61,560 nucleotides of DNA from an uncultured Clostridia bacterium (GTDB lineage: Bacteria > Bacillota > Clostridia > Christensenellales > Borkfalkiaceae), in assembly GCA_944372575.1 (NCBI GenBank), contig CALVZS010000012.1, positions 1 to 61,560 of the forward strand. The letters are read 5' to 3'. Under the pieces are notes generated by a model. It was not told the origin of the DNA, made no database searches, and saw nothing but the letters and a program-made list of their open reading frames with translations. The position numbers and the translations under genes are program-made. How positions within the stretch are numbered: the stretch's first letter is position 1; each line of letters starts with the position of its first letter. Shown piece by piece: positions 8,610 through 17,142 of this stretch.

Positions 8610-8639
8610 TTGTCAAGCGCGGGGGGGGGGTGATATACT
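8610..8639 (+). promoter_or_regulatory. Glycan-operon promoter with a G10 tract in the spacer
   Basis: TTGTCA (8610-8615), an 18-bp spacer and TATACT (8634-8639). The spacer contains ten consecutive G (8621-8630). Homopolymers of this length slip during replication, and a change of one G alters the -35/-10 spacing. The promoter lies 76 bp before the surface-protein start. Confidence 0.65.
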
Positions 8640-8715
8640 TGCCATGCTTTTGATGTTAGAAAATCAAAAATTATATGATTTTCTGACAAAAAAATTGAAG
8701 GATAAGGAGGAAGTT

Positions 8716-11535
8716 ATGACAAAATTGCGTAAAAGAGTGGCAACCGTTACGCTTTCGGCGGCGGCTGTCGCAATGGCGGCGGGCGGCTTCGCGGGGCTTG
8801 CGCCTCTTTCCGCAGATGCGGAAGTGACGGAAATTGCTCCCATCGCGAAGTATGAGTTCAAGGACGCAACCAACTTCGGCAAGGACAGCATGGGCAACTA
8901 TGATATGTCTTATGGAACCCATTGGGTAAATGGGGGAATCGGGCCGCTTTTGAATAACGGTTCAGCCATTGAAGGCGGCGGCGTAGAGTTTTCCGTCGAG
9001 ATGAAAGATAACGATACGGCAAAAGGATTCTGCCTTGCCCAGAGTCAGAACAACAATTTGTTCAATGATGTAACGGCATTCACTTTGGCATTCGAGCTCA
9101 GAGTGGACGGCGTTGGGTCGGGCACATGGTCACATCTGATCGGCGTTGGAAACGGAACGAATGGATTTGCGGTTACCTGTTCAGGCGGAGATGTTCGTCT
9201 CGGTATCGCCGGAACAGATTTATCCATGAGAGATTGGCCCGGGGCAATCTTATTTAACGTTGATGAAAATTTCCATAAGGTGATTCTAAGTTTCCAGCCG
9301 GGCGGAAATGTAACGGCTTGGGTGGACGGGAAATTGTCCACAAATGAAGATAAACTTCCTGTGGAGATTGCCGCAGATTGGACAGCTGTTGATGCGATGA
9401 GCACATTTTCAATTGGCGGCGCTTTCAATGGCAATAGTGTTTATGAATCGGCCGGCGCGATCAAGAACGTGGTGTTCTATGATTTCGCAATGGACGCGGA
9501 CTGCGCGGCGGCGTACAACACAAACGGTAAAGTCACGCCCGCAGACGTGGACGGCATGACGACCATCACGGGTCTTTCCGTCACGGACGAATCGTTCGGC
9601 GAAAACGATCCCACCAAGGTCGCGCTCTATTCGGGCATGTCGTCGGCCGATATGCTCGCACAGATGAACGAGGCCAACGCGACGGTCACGCTCTCCGATA
9701 AGACGACGGCGACCGCGCCCGTCACCTGGACGAGCGTCACGGAAACGGACGGGACCTATTACGCAAACGGCACGGTCGACACTACAAAAGTGGGCTACGC
9801 GAACGTGTACGGCAACAGCGTCAGCTATGCGCTGGAAGTCGCGGAGATCGAAGGGATCAGCGAACCGAAGTTCTCCGGCGAAGTGACAAAGGGCGAACTG
9901 CGCGACAACATGACGGAAGAGGAGATGCTTGCGCTCATCAACACGGCGACCGTCACCGTCACGCTTCCCGGCGACACTACGCAGGATGTGACCGTCACCT
10001 TCTCGCGCATCGAGGGCAATATGGGCGTCTATACCGCCTATGCGGACGTCGTTCTGAACGGCGCAACGGTCGGCACGGTCTCCGTCGTGGTCGAAGTGAC
10101 CGAAACCAACGAAGGCGATATGCAGGAACTCCTTCCCGTTGCCAGGTATGAGTTTGAGGACGCAGAAAATCCCGGCAAGGACAGCATGGGCAACTACAAT
10201 CTCGGCCCTGTCGCAAAAGCGGGCGGCGATCTCGGAGATCCTTACGGCACCGGTACGATCGAGGACGGCGTTTTGTATCTGAGCGGCAACGATATACTTG
10301 CCTGCACGTCGATGAACGACGTCGGCGACAACCTGGGCAACGGTTTCACGCTCAACTTCCAGTACCGTCAGGACGGGGAGCTGAACGACCTGCAGGGCTG
10401 GAATACACCGATCGGCTTCGGTTATAATGAATGGATTCCGACCAAGCGTCTTACGTTCCAGGTCGCAAACGGCGCATATGACCTTCGCGTCGGCGCGCAC
10501 GACGGCGTTGCGGACGACGGCAACAACAATACGTTCTGGGGACCCACCGTTGTTGCGGACGGCAGAGACAAAATGTACAATGTGACGCTGAGCGTCCGCC
10601 CCGGCGAAACGTTCAACGTGTATGTGGACGGCGCGCTTGCCTACACACACGAGTGTCCCGAAGGCTGGAACGTGACGGATTCCAACATGGCGTTCGCGAT
10701 CGGCGGCGTCTGCATCTGGGGGAACGGCTACAATCGTTTCAAGGGCTGGATCGACAACGTCAGCATCTATAATTTCGCGGTCAGCCTCGAACAGTCCAAT
10801 GCTTACTGGGAAAAGGGCAAACTGACGGTCGGCGACATGGACGGCGAGATCATCACCTCCATCGCTTCGACGCCCAAGTTTGAAAACGACGAAGTGACGA
10901 ACGGCAACCTGACCGACAGACTGAGCGACACGCAGGCGATCCGCCGCGTCAATCCCGCCACGGTGGACGCGGTGTTCGAGAACGAAGAGACGATCGCGCT
11001 CAATGTCACCTGGCAGCGCCTGGAACAGGACAGCGACGGCAAGTGGTACATCGTGGGCGTCGTCGACCCCAGCGACATCGGCTATGCGACCCTTTTGACG
11101 ACGGCGCAGGAAGTGCGTCAGGAAGTTACGGTGGAGCGCGTGGCACGTGCGGTCAGTGTGGCTTCCGGTGTGAAGAACGGTTCCGTCACGGCCGACAAGC
11201 AGGAAGCATACCTCGGCGATACGGTCACGTTTACCGTGACGCCCGATGAAGGCTATGAGATCGACACCGTGACGGTCAACGGCGAAACGCTCACGGCGGG
11301 CGCAGACGGCAAATATACGTACACGGTGGAAGGCATCGAGGACATCGAAGTCTCCGCAACGTTCAAGGCGGCGTCCTCGCAGGGCGGCGGAGAGGGCAAT
11401 CCGGAAGGCGGCTGCAACGGCGGCTGCAACGGCAGCCTGTGGGGCAGCCTCGGCGCGGGCAGTGCAGTCATTGTCGCTGCTGCGGTCATATCGATCCTGT
11501 TCATCCGCAGGAAGAAGGACAACAAGCACGAATAA
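8716..11535 (+). CDS. Large anchored surface protein with two LamG-like domains
   Basis: A 939-residue secreted protein, likely glycan-binding. ATG 8716 has AAGGAGG about 6 bp upstream. A signal peptide covers about 36 residues. Two related LamG/concanavalin-like modules begin with near-identical motifs (AKYEFKDATNFGKDSMGNYD and ARYEFEDAENPGKDSMGNYN), indicating an internal duplication. Ig-like linkers follow each, then an InlB-B-type/bacterial repeat domain (VTFTVTPDEGYEIDTVTVNG). The tail is Gly-Cys rich (GGCNGGCNGSLWG) with a transmembrane helix and RRKKDNKHE. It is the first gene of the operon, 12 bp before the solute-binding protein. It may capture the polysaccharide at the cell surface. 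Confidence 0.8.
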   Translation: MTKLRKRVATVTLSAAAVAMAAGGFAGLAPLSADAEVTEIAPIAKYEFKDATNFGKDSMGNYDMSYGTHWVNGGIGPLLNNGSAIEGGGVEFSVEMKDNDTAKGFCLAQSQNNNLFNDVTAFTLAFELRVDGVGSGTWSHLIGVGNGTNGFAVTCSGGDVRLGIAGTDLSMRDWPGAILFNVDENFHKVILSFQPGGNVTAWVDGKLSTNEDKLPVEIAADWTAVDAMSTFSIGGAFNGNSVYESAGAIKNVVFYDFAMDADCAAAYNTNGKVTPADVDGMTTITGLSVTDESFGENDPTKVALYSGMSSADMLAQMNEANATVTLSDKTTATAPVTWTSVTETDGTYYANGTVDTTKVGYANVYGNSVSYALEVAEIEGISEPKFSGEVTKGELRDNMTEEEMLALINTATVTVTLPGDTTQDVTVTFSRIEGNMGVYTAYADVVLNGATVGTVSVVVEVTETNEGDMQELLPVARYEFEDAENPGKDSMGNYNLGPVAKAGGDLGDPYGTGTIEDGVLYLSGNDILACTSMNDVGDNLGNGFTLNFQYRQDGELNDLQGWNTPIGFGYNEWIPTKRLTFQVANGAYDLRVGAHDGVADDGNNNTFWGPTVVADGRDKMYNVTLSVRPGETFNVYVDGALAYTHECPEGWNVTDSNMAFAIGGVCIWGNGYNRFKGWIDNVSIYNFAVSLEQSNAYWEKGKLTVGDMDGEIITSIASTPKFENDEVTNGNLTDRLSDTQAIRRVNPATVDAVFENEETIALNVTWQRLEQDSDGKWYIVGVVDPSDIGYATLLTTAQEVRQEVTVERVARAVSVASGVKNGSVTADKQEAYLGDTVTFTVTPDEGYEIDTVTVNGETLTAGADGKYTYTVEGIEDIEVSATFKAASSQGGGEGNPEGGCNGGCNGSLWGSLGAGSAVIVAAAVISILFIRRKKDNKHE

Positions 11536-11547
11536 GGAGGACTCAAA

Positions 11548-13353
11548 TTGAAACAGGCAACCAAGAAATGGCTGAAAGTTGCGGGTGCGATCGGCATGAC
11601 GGCGGTATTGGCGATCCCGATGGCGGCGTGCGGCCCCATGGCGCCCGATGACGATGCGCCCTATGCCCCGCCCGAAGAGTGGCATGAGGACGTGGTGGAC
11701 AACATCACGATGTTCTGCAACGACTGGGAACAGTTCAACAACGCCGCATCTGTCAGAAGCCCCGTCTATAAGGAACTGGTCAAGGCGGCAGGCACCGAGC
11801 TGAAAGCGAGATCGACAGGCCTTGAAACATACTACACCCAGCTCGACCTGATGCGCGTCAACCAGCAGCTCCCGGAAATGTTCATCATCGAAGGGCCCAC
11901 CAATCCGGAGCTCTACCGCGGCCTTATCCGCGACGGCGAGATCATTCCCATCACCTATTACGTCAATGAGGAAAACAAGGATGATTATCCCTATCTGTAT
12001 GAGTATCTGCAGCAGTTCTCGTACATGAAGACCAACCTGACGTATGCAAAGAATGAGATCTGGTTCGTCCCCGTCAAGTGGTCGAACGACAAGTCCCTCT
12101 ACGTCAGAAGAGACTGGATCCGCAACCTCAACAACAAGATCGACGAAATTCTCGTTGCGGACGGCGTCGTTTCCAGCGCTTCGGAGATCACGGACGATCT
12201 GCGCGCGGAGTACCGTTTCAGCGAAGAGGGCCCCGCCGATCTGGGCGAATTCTACCGCCTTGCCCGTGCGTTCACGCTGTACGATCCCGACGGGAACAAA
12301 CAGAACGATACATACGGCTACGTGACGGAAGAAAACCGCGACATGGATTCCTGGCTGCACGTCGCTTACGACAGCCCCTGGAAGATGTGGGTCGCGGGCG
12401 AGGACGGCACTTACCACAACACGGCCACGTCGGACGGCTCCATGCTCGCAACGTCGCTGCTCAACAAGATGATCGCCGAAGGCTACATGAGCCAGGAAGT
12501 CGGCATCAAGACGGTCGGCCAGAAACAGGACGACTTCGCAACGGGCAAGGCGGGCATGATGTATGCGCACAACTGGTACAACGTCATCGGCGCCAACATG
12601 ATGAGCGCGAACGTCGCTTCCTCCATTCCCGACGCGCGCGACAAGATCCTCATCTGCGATCCGCCCGCGGGCATCAACGGCAAATACGGCGGCCAGGGCG
12701 ATGTGTACTACTACCGCGGCTGGTGTATCCGCGAGGGCATGAGCGTCGAGCGTCTGCAGGCCTGCCTCAATCTGATGGAGTTCCTGCACAGCCCCGAAGG
12801 GATCGAGCTCGTGACCTACGGCGTGTACGGCGAGCATTGGGAGTGGGTGAACGATGAGGTCGGCGGCGAGCGCGTGACACTGTGCGAGCCGGATGGCCAG
12901 GGCTTCGTGCAGGAGCTGCGCTGGACGGACTATGCGGCATTTGCAAGCTACCTCACCTATACGCCGCCCGAAGCAAAGGCGCTTCTCACAAACGGCGATA
13001 TCCTGGTCGAACGCGATGCCGCGACTGCGGAAACGATGATCGTCTCCGATTATCCCGACCTGTATACCGATTCGATGATCAGATATCAGGCGGGCGCGTA
13101 CGATTACTTCGACGAGACCGTCCTCACCATGATCACCAATTCTTCCCTGACGGCGAACTGGGAGTTCGACGCCAAGACGTGGAAGACGGATTGGAAAGAG
13201 AAGATGTATTCCGTGAGCGACGCGATGCGCACCGCCTGGAACGACTTCGTCAGTCAGTACATGGATATCTACTACGGCAGCATCATGGAACAGGAGTACA
13301 ACGAAGCGGTTCAGTCCGGCAACATGGTCAAAGTCGGAAAAATGCCCGAATAA
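11548..13353 (+). CDS. ABC sugar transporter, extracellular solute-binding lipoprotein
   Basis: A 601-residue family-1-type solute-binding protein of the large LplA-like kind. The start is TTG at 11548, set by AAGGAGG at 11534-11540. A lipobox (IPMAAC) puts the lipid-bearing Cys at residue 28. The body has the usual features of oligosaccharide binders, such as the KAGMMYAHNWYN segment and aromatic-rich loops. It should deliver oligosaccharides to the two permeases at 15138 and 16174. A strong intercistronic hairpin follows, which commonly stabilises binding-protein messages relative to downstream genes. Confidence 0.85.
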   Translation: MKQATKKWLKVAGAIGMTAVLAIPMAACGPMAPDDDAPYAPPEEWHEDVVDNITMFCNDWEQFNNAASVRSPVYKELVKAAGTELKARSTGLETYYTQLDLMRVNQQLPEMFIIEGPTNPELYRGLIRDGEIIPITYYVNEENKDDYPYLYEYLQQFSYMKTNLTYAKNEIWFVPVKWSNDKSLYVRRDWIRNLNNKIDEILVADGVVSSASEITDDLRAEYRFSEEGPADLGEFYRLARAFTLYDPDGNKQNDTYGYVTEENRDMDSWLHVAYDSPWKMWVAGEDGTYHNTATSDGSMLATSLLNKMIAEGYMSQEVGIKTVGQKQDDFATGKAGMMYAHNWYNVIGANMMSANVASSIPDARDKILICDPPAGINGKYGGQGDVYYYRGWCIREGMSVERLQACLNLMEFLHSPEGIELVTYGVYGEHWEWVNDEVGGERVTLCEPDGQGFVQELRWTDYAAFASYLTYTPPEAKALLTNGDILVERDAATAETMIVSDYPDLYTDSMIRYQAGAYDYFDETVLTMITNSSLTANWEFDAKTWKTDWKEKMYSVSDAMRTAWNDFVSQYMDIYYGSIMEQEYNEAVQSGNMVKVGKMPE

Positions 13354-13370
13354 GGCAGGAAAAACAAGCG

Positions 13371-13396
13371 GGAGCCGGGAACTCGTTCCCGGCTCC
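13371..13396 (+). terminator. Intercistronic hairpin after the binding-protein gene
   Basis: A perfect 12-bp inverted repeat (13371-13382 with 13385-13396) without a T run. It is more likely an RNA-stabilising or attenuating structure than a full terminator, since the operon continues at 13432. Confidence 0.6.
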
Positions 13397-13431
13397 AACA
13401 GTAAAAATGATAAGGTGATAAGGAGATCAGC

Positions 13432-15117
13432 ATGAGAAAACTTTTAGCGTGCATCTGTTCGGCAGTTTTACTGCTCGGGATCGCTGTGGGCTGTACGCCC
13501 GCGGAGAGCAAACCGGGAGATGACGAAGGAGGAGAAGTGATCGACAGAACCAAACTCGCTCAGATCTCGCCCACCGTGTACGATGTCGACGAGATCGTGA
13601 CGGCGGAAGAGACGGAAGCCGGCGACGTTCAGAGCTGGCAGGCAGAGGTGTTTACCGCCAACGGCGGCAACAACGACATGCCCACCAAGAACGCAGTCAT
13701 TCACAGTCCCTGGCACACGCTTGAGATCAACGGCACGCAGGTCCCTGTTTATACGGCGCGCTGCGGCAAGGGCTCTCATTCGTTCGCCTGGGTGGACGTC
13801 GTCGATCATCAGGACGACTTCATTCTGGAAGTCAAGCTCGCCATGCACAGGACGTATGCGCAGTGCGTCGTTCTGCCCGAAAGCAGAGAGGTAGATGCGA
13901 CCATCGACGGCAAGAGCATCACGTCCTATATCAGGAATTACGGGTCTTTCACGTACACGTTCGCAACGAGCGAGGAAGCGGCCGTGACCGATCCCACCAT
14001 GACGCCTCTCACCATCATGGTGACGAAAGAGGAAAAGCTCGACGTTCCCGCCGGATATGACGTGCAGTACATCGACCCCGGCTACCACGGAAACGACGAG
14101 CTGGAATTCACCGATGAGTACATGTACTACGTGTTCCGTCCCGGCCTGCACGAGATCTGCAGCATCAACGTGCCGGCAAACAGCGTGCTCTGGCTGGAAA
14201 AGGGCGCGTATCTGAAGTGTACCGACCGTCTTCTCGATCCCGACAACCCGAACGGCGGCTACAACACGCAGACGGCGATCCACATGCAGGACTGCGAGAA
14301 CCCGCAGGTGCTCGGGCGCGGGCTGCTCGACATGGGCGAAGTCCTCGGCGGCGACAACAAGTATAAACACGTCGTCAACGCGACCCGCTGCGTGGGGCCC
14401 GTCGTCAAAAATCTGACGATCATCAACGCCGATACCTGGACGATGTGCTTCTACAACTGCGACGAAGCGCTCATGGAAGGCAACCTTCTGCTTGCGTACC
14501 GCACGTACAGCGACGGCCTCATGATGAGCGAATGCCGCGACAGCGTCGGCAGATACAACTTCGTGCGCACGGGCGACGATGCGATCGAGTTCAAGGGCAC
14601 GGGTTGGGGCGGCTCGGCCGTCGGCAGCAACTGCGTCTATGAATATAACGACTGCTGGACGGACAAGGGCAGCGGCTACTGCCTGACCTGGGAATCGGCG
14701 TGCGACATGGAAAACATGACTTTCCGCAACAATTCCCTCGGCTTTGCACAGCCCACATGGAGCAGCGGCAACAACGCGCTCGACTGCCGTCTGGGCACCG
14801 ATGTGGAATCGCGCTGGGGGGACGTCGTGTTCAGGGATATCGAGATCTATCATGTGATCTCGCCCAACGTCATCGTCACGCAGATGTCCGGGATCGGCGC
14901 GATCCTTGACAATATCCTGTTTGAAAACATCACCGTGAAATCCACCGAATTCGGCGTCTATGCCTATGCCATGACGCTGAGCGGCAACGGTACGATTTCA
15001 AATATCAAGATCAAAAATTACAACTTCTGCGGAAGGCTCATCACTGCTGAAGATATCGACAACCCTGCTGTTATCCGTATCGAGGGGGTGGCTGATCCGA
15101 GTCTGACAATTTCGTGA
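13432..15117 (+). CDS. Beta-helix lipoprotein, GH28-like or related polysaccharide-active enzyme
   Basis: A 561-residue lipoprotein with lipidation Cys at residue 21 (IAVGC). After an N-terminal beta domain, the chain has the repetitive turns of a right-handed parallel beta-helix (VVKNLTIINADTWTMCFYNC, MENMTFRNNSLG, LDNILFENITVKS). The stretch YSDGLMMSECRDSV followed by RTGDDAIEFKG resembles the catalytic Asp region of GH28 polygalacturonases and of GH49-type dextranases. I do not see the full GH28 signature, so the substrate is open. Its place between binding protein and permeases suggests trimming of the polymer at the cell surface. The stop overlaps a GTG at 15114. Confidence 0.65.
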   Translation: MRKLLACICSAVLLLGIAVGCTPAESKPGDDEGGEVIDRTKLAQISPTVYDVDEIVTAEETEAGDVQSWQAEVFTANGGNNDMPTKNAVIHSPWHTLEINGTQVPVYTARCGKGSHSFAWVDVVDHQDDFILEVKLAMHRTYAQCVVLPESREVDATIDGKSITSYIRNYGSFTYTFATSEEAAVTDPTMTPLTIMVTKEEKLDVPAGYDVQYIDPGYHGNDELEFTDEYMYYVFRPGLHEICSINVPANSVLWLEKGAYLKCTDRLLDPDNPNGGYNTQTAIHMQDCENPQVLGRGLLDMGEVLGGDNKYKHVVNATRCVGPVVKNLTIINADTWTMCFYNCDEALMEGNLLLAYRTYSDGLMMSECRDSVGRYNFVRTGDDAIEFKGTGWGGSAVGSNCVYEYNDCWTDKGSGYCLTWESACDMENMTFRNNSLGFAQPTWSSGNNALDCRLGTDVESRWGDVVFRDIEIYHVISPNVIVTQMSGIGAILDNILFENITVKSTEFGVYAYAMTLSGNGTISNIKIKNYNFCGRLITAEDIDNPAVIRIEGVADPSLTIS

Positions 15118-15137
15118 TCCTGAGAGGAGGACAAAGC

Positions 15138-16163
15138 ATGAATCGGAATGCAGAACAGGCGCACGCTCGGGCGGGCGATTCTGCTGAAACCGGATTTACG
15201 GTAAGTGAAGTCCGGACGGGAAAAGTGACCCCGGGAAAGGGGAGGGATCTGTGGCGGCGGATCGTTCGCAGCCGCCACATCTACCTCATGCTGCTCCCCG
15301 TCGTGCTCTTTTATATCATCTATTGCTATGTGCCGATGTACGGCGTCGTTCTGGCGTGGAAGGAATGGCGCCCCAAGTACGGCATCTGGGGCAGCCCGTG
15401 GATCGGCTGGGAAAATTTTGAAACGCTCTTTGCGCAGCAGCAGCTGACGCGCGCGATCAAAAATACGGTCGTCATCAGCCTTCTGAAACTGCTCATTTGT
15501 TTTCCGCTGCCCATTCTGTTTGCGCTGCTGCTCAATGAAATTACCGAAAGACGGTTCAAAAAAGTCATTCAGACGTTCATGTATCTGCCCAATTTCATTT
15601 CCTGGGTCATTCTGGGCGGTATCGTCAAGACGCTGCTTGCCATGGACGACGGTCTGATCAACAACATCATCGCCGCATGCGGCGGGGAGAGGATCTCCTT
15701 TCTGACCAATCCGGACGCATTTTACTGGATCCTGATCCTGTCAGAGATATGGAAGGGAACAGGCTGGGGGACGATCATCTATACCGCGGCGATCGCGGGG
15801 ATCGATCCAACGCTGTACGAGGCGGCCAAGATCGACGGCTGTACGCGCGGAGGCTGCATTTTCCGCATCACGTTCCCCATGATCCTGCCCGTATGCACGG
15901 TCATGTTCATCATGCAGCTGAGCAACATCATGAACGCAGGCTTTGACGCCGTGTACAATCTGTACAACAGAAACGTCTTTGAAACAGCGGATATCCTCGA
16001 CACCTATGTCTACCGTCTCTTTACGGAAAATTCGGGCGGGAACGGCTATGCGCTGTCCACGGCAGTCAACTTCTTCAAATCTGCGATCAACTTCTGTTTC
16101 CTGATCGCGGGGAACATCATCACGAAGAAGATCAACGGCTACAGCATGTTCACGATCGACTGA
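15138..16163 (+). CDS. ABC sugar transporter permease (LplB/UgpA type)
   Basis: A 341-residue inner-membrane permease. ATG 15138 is used because GAGAGGAGG lies 8-16 bp upstream; a GTG at 15114 would overlap the previous gene. About six membrane helices are seen after a roughly 45-residue cytoplasmic lead. The EAA loop that contacts the ATPase is YEAAKIDGCTRGGCIFRITF. It pairs with the permease at 16174. No ATP-binding subunit is encoded nearby, as is common for this class, which shares a general MsmX-like ATPase. Confidence 0.9.
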   Translation: MNRNAEQAHARAGDSAETGFTVSEVRTGKVTPGKGRDLWRRIVRSRHIYLMLLPVVLFYIIYCYVPMYGVVLAWKEWRPKYGIWGSPWIGWENFETLFAQQQLTRAIKNTVVISLLKLLICFPLPILFALLLNEITERRFKKVIQTFMYLPNFISWVILGGIVKTLLAMDDGLINNIIAACGGERISFLTNPDAFYWILILSEIWKGTGWGTIIYTAAIAGIDPTLYEAAKIDGCTRGGCIFRITFPMILPVCTVMFIMQLSNIMNAGFDAVYNLYNRNVFETADILDTYVYRLFTENSGGNGYALSTAVNFFKSAINFCFLIAGNIITKKINGYSMFTID

Positions 16164-16173
16164 GGAGGGCTCT

Positions 16174-17109
16174 ATGAATAAAGCTGAAAATCCCGAATAC
16201 TACGTCAAGATCGTTGACGGGGAAGTAAAATATGTCAAAAAACACAAGAAGACGGCTTTCGACGTCGTACTCTACATATTTTTCGGGCTGTTCGGGATGC
16301 TGTGTATCTTCCCGGTCGTCTATCTGCTGCTTCTGAGCTTTGCCTCCAAGGCGGACTATCTGCAGGCGGGCACGAGCACGGTCATCGTTCTGCCCCTTCA
16401 TTTCAATTTCGAGAACTACAAGGTCACGCTCTATCAGGACAATATCCTGCAGGCATTCGGCATTTCGATTTTTGTGACGGCGGTCTATGTGATCTATTCG
16501 GTGGTGCTCACGTCGCTCGGCGCCTATGCGTTCACGAAAAAGAACGTTCCGGGGCTCAGGATCATCTTCTACCTGATCGTGTTCACGATGTTCTTCGGCG
16601 GCGGGCTCGTGCCGCTGTACCTGACCATCGGCGACACGGTGGGAACGGACAATCTGTTCAGCCTCATCATTCCGTTCGGCATCAACACGTTCAACATGAT
16701 CATTCTGCGCAACTTCTTCAATCAGGTGCCGGAGGACATCATCGACTCCTGCCGCCTTGACGGCGCAGGGGAATGGCGCATTTTGTTCTATTTCGTCATT
16801 CCGCTCTCCAAGGCGGGCATTGCAACGATCATGCTGTACTATCTGGTGGCAAAGTGGGACGACTGGTACTGGCCCTCCATTCTGCTTGCCAACAGCAAGG
16901 AACTTTCCCCGCTTGCGCTGAAGATCCGCGAAGGGCTCAACAACGCGCGCGGCGAAGGCCAGGGCGGCGGCTGGGATCCCACGCGCGTCTTCGAGCAGGG
17001 CTCCAATGCCGCAATGATGATCATCGGACTTATCCCCATCATGGCGATCTATCCGTTCCTGCAAAAGTACTTCTCGCAGGGCGTTATGGTCGGCGCGATC
17101 AAAAGCTGA
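16174..17109 (+). CDS. ABC sugar transporter permease (LplC/UgpE type)
   Basis: A 311-residue partner permease, 10 bp downstream of the first, with AGGAGG before the ATG. It shows about six membrane helices and an EAA-like loop (DIIDSCRLDGAGEWRILFYFVI) in the usual place. The C-terminus ends GAIKS, close to the typical VGAVKG ending of this family. It forms the import channel with the 15138 product for oligosaccharides bound by the 11548 lipoprotein. Confidence 0.9.
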   Translation: MNKAENPEYYVKIVDGEVKYVKKHKKTAFDVVLYIFFGLFGMLCIFPVVYLLLLSFASKADYLQAGTSTVIVLPLHFNFENYKVTLYQDNILQAFGISIFVTAVYVIYSVVLTSLGAYAFTKKNVPGLRIIFYLIVFTMFFGGGLVPLYLTIGDTVGTDNLFSLIIPFGINTFNMIILRNFFNQVPEDIIDSCRLDGAGEWRILFYFVIPLSKAGIATIMLYYLVAKWDDWYWPSILLANSKELSPLALKIREGLNNARGEGQGGGWDPTRVFEQGSNAAMMIIGLIPIMAIYPFLQKYFSQGVMVGAIKS

Positions 17110-17142
17110 TAAAACGGAGTTTGCCGTTCTTTCACGGGCGGC

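Noticed and set aside
9409..13398. A 1329-codon open frame on the minus strand across the LamG and binding-protein genes
   Set aside because: It is antisense to two clear genes with signal peptides and ribosome sites. GC-rich codon bias opens the opposite frame, and the product is a low-complexity His/Arg/Val-rich sequence with no domains.
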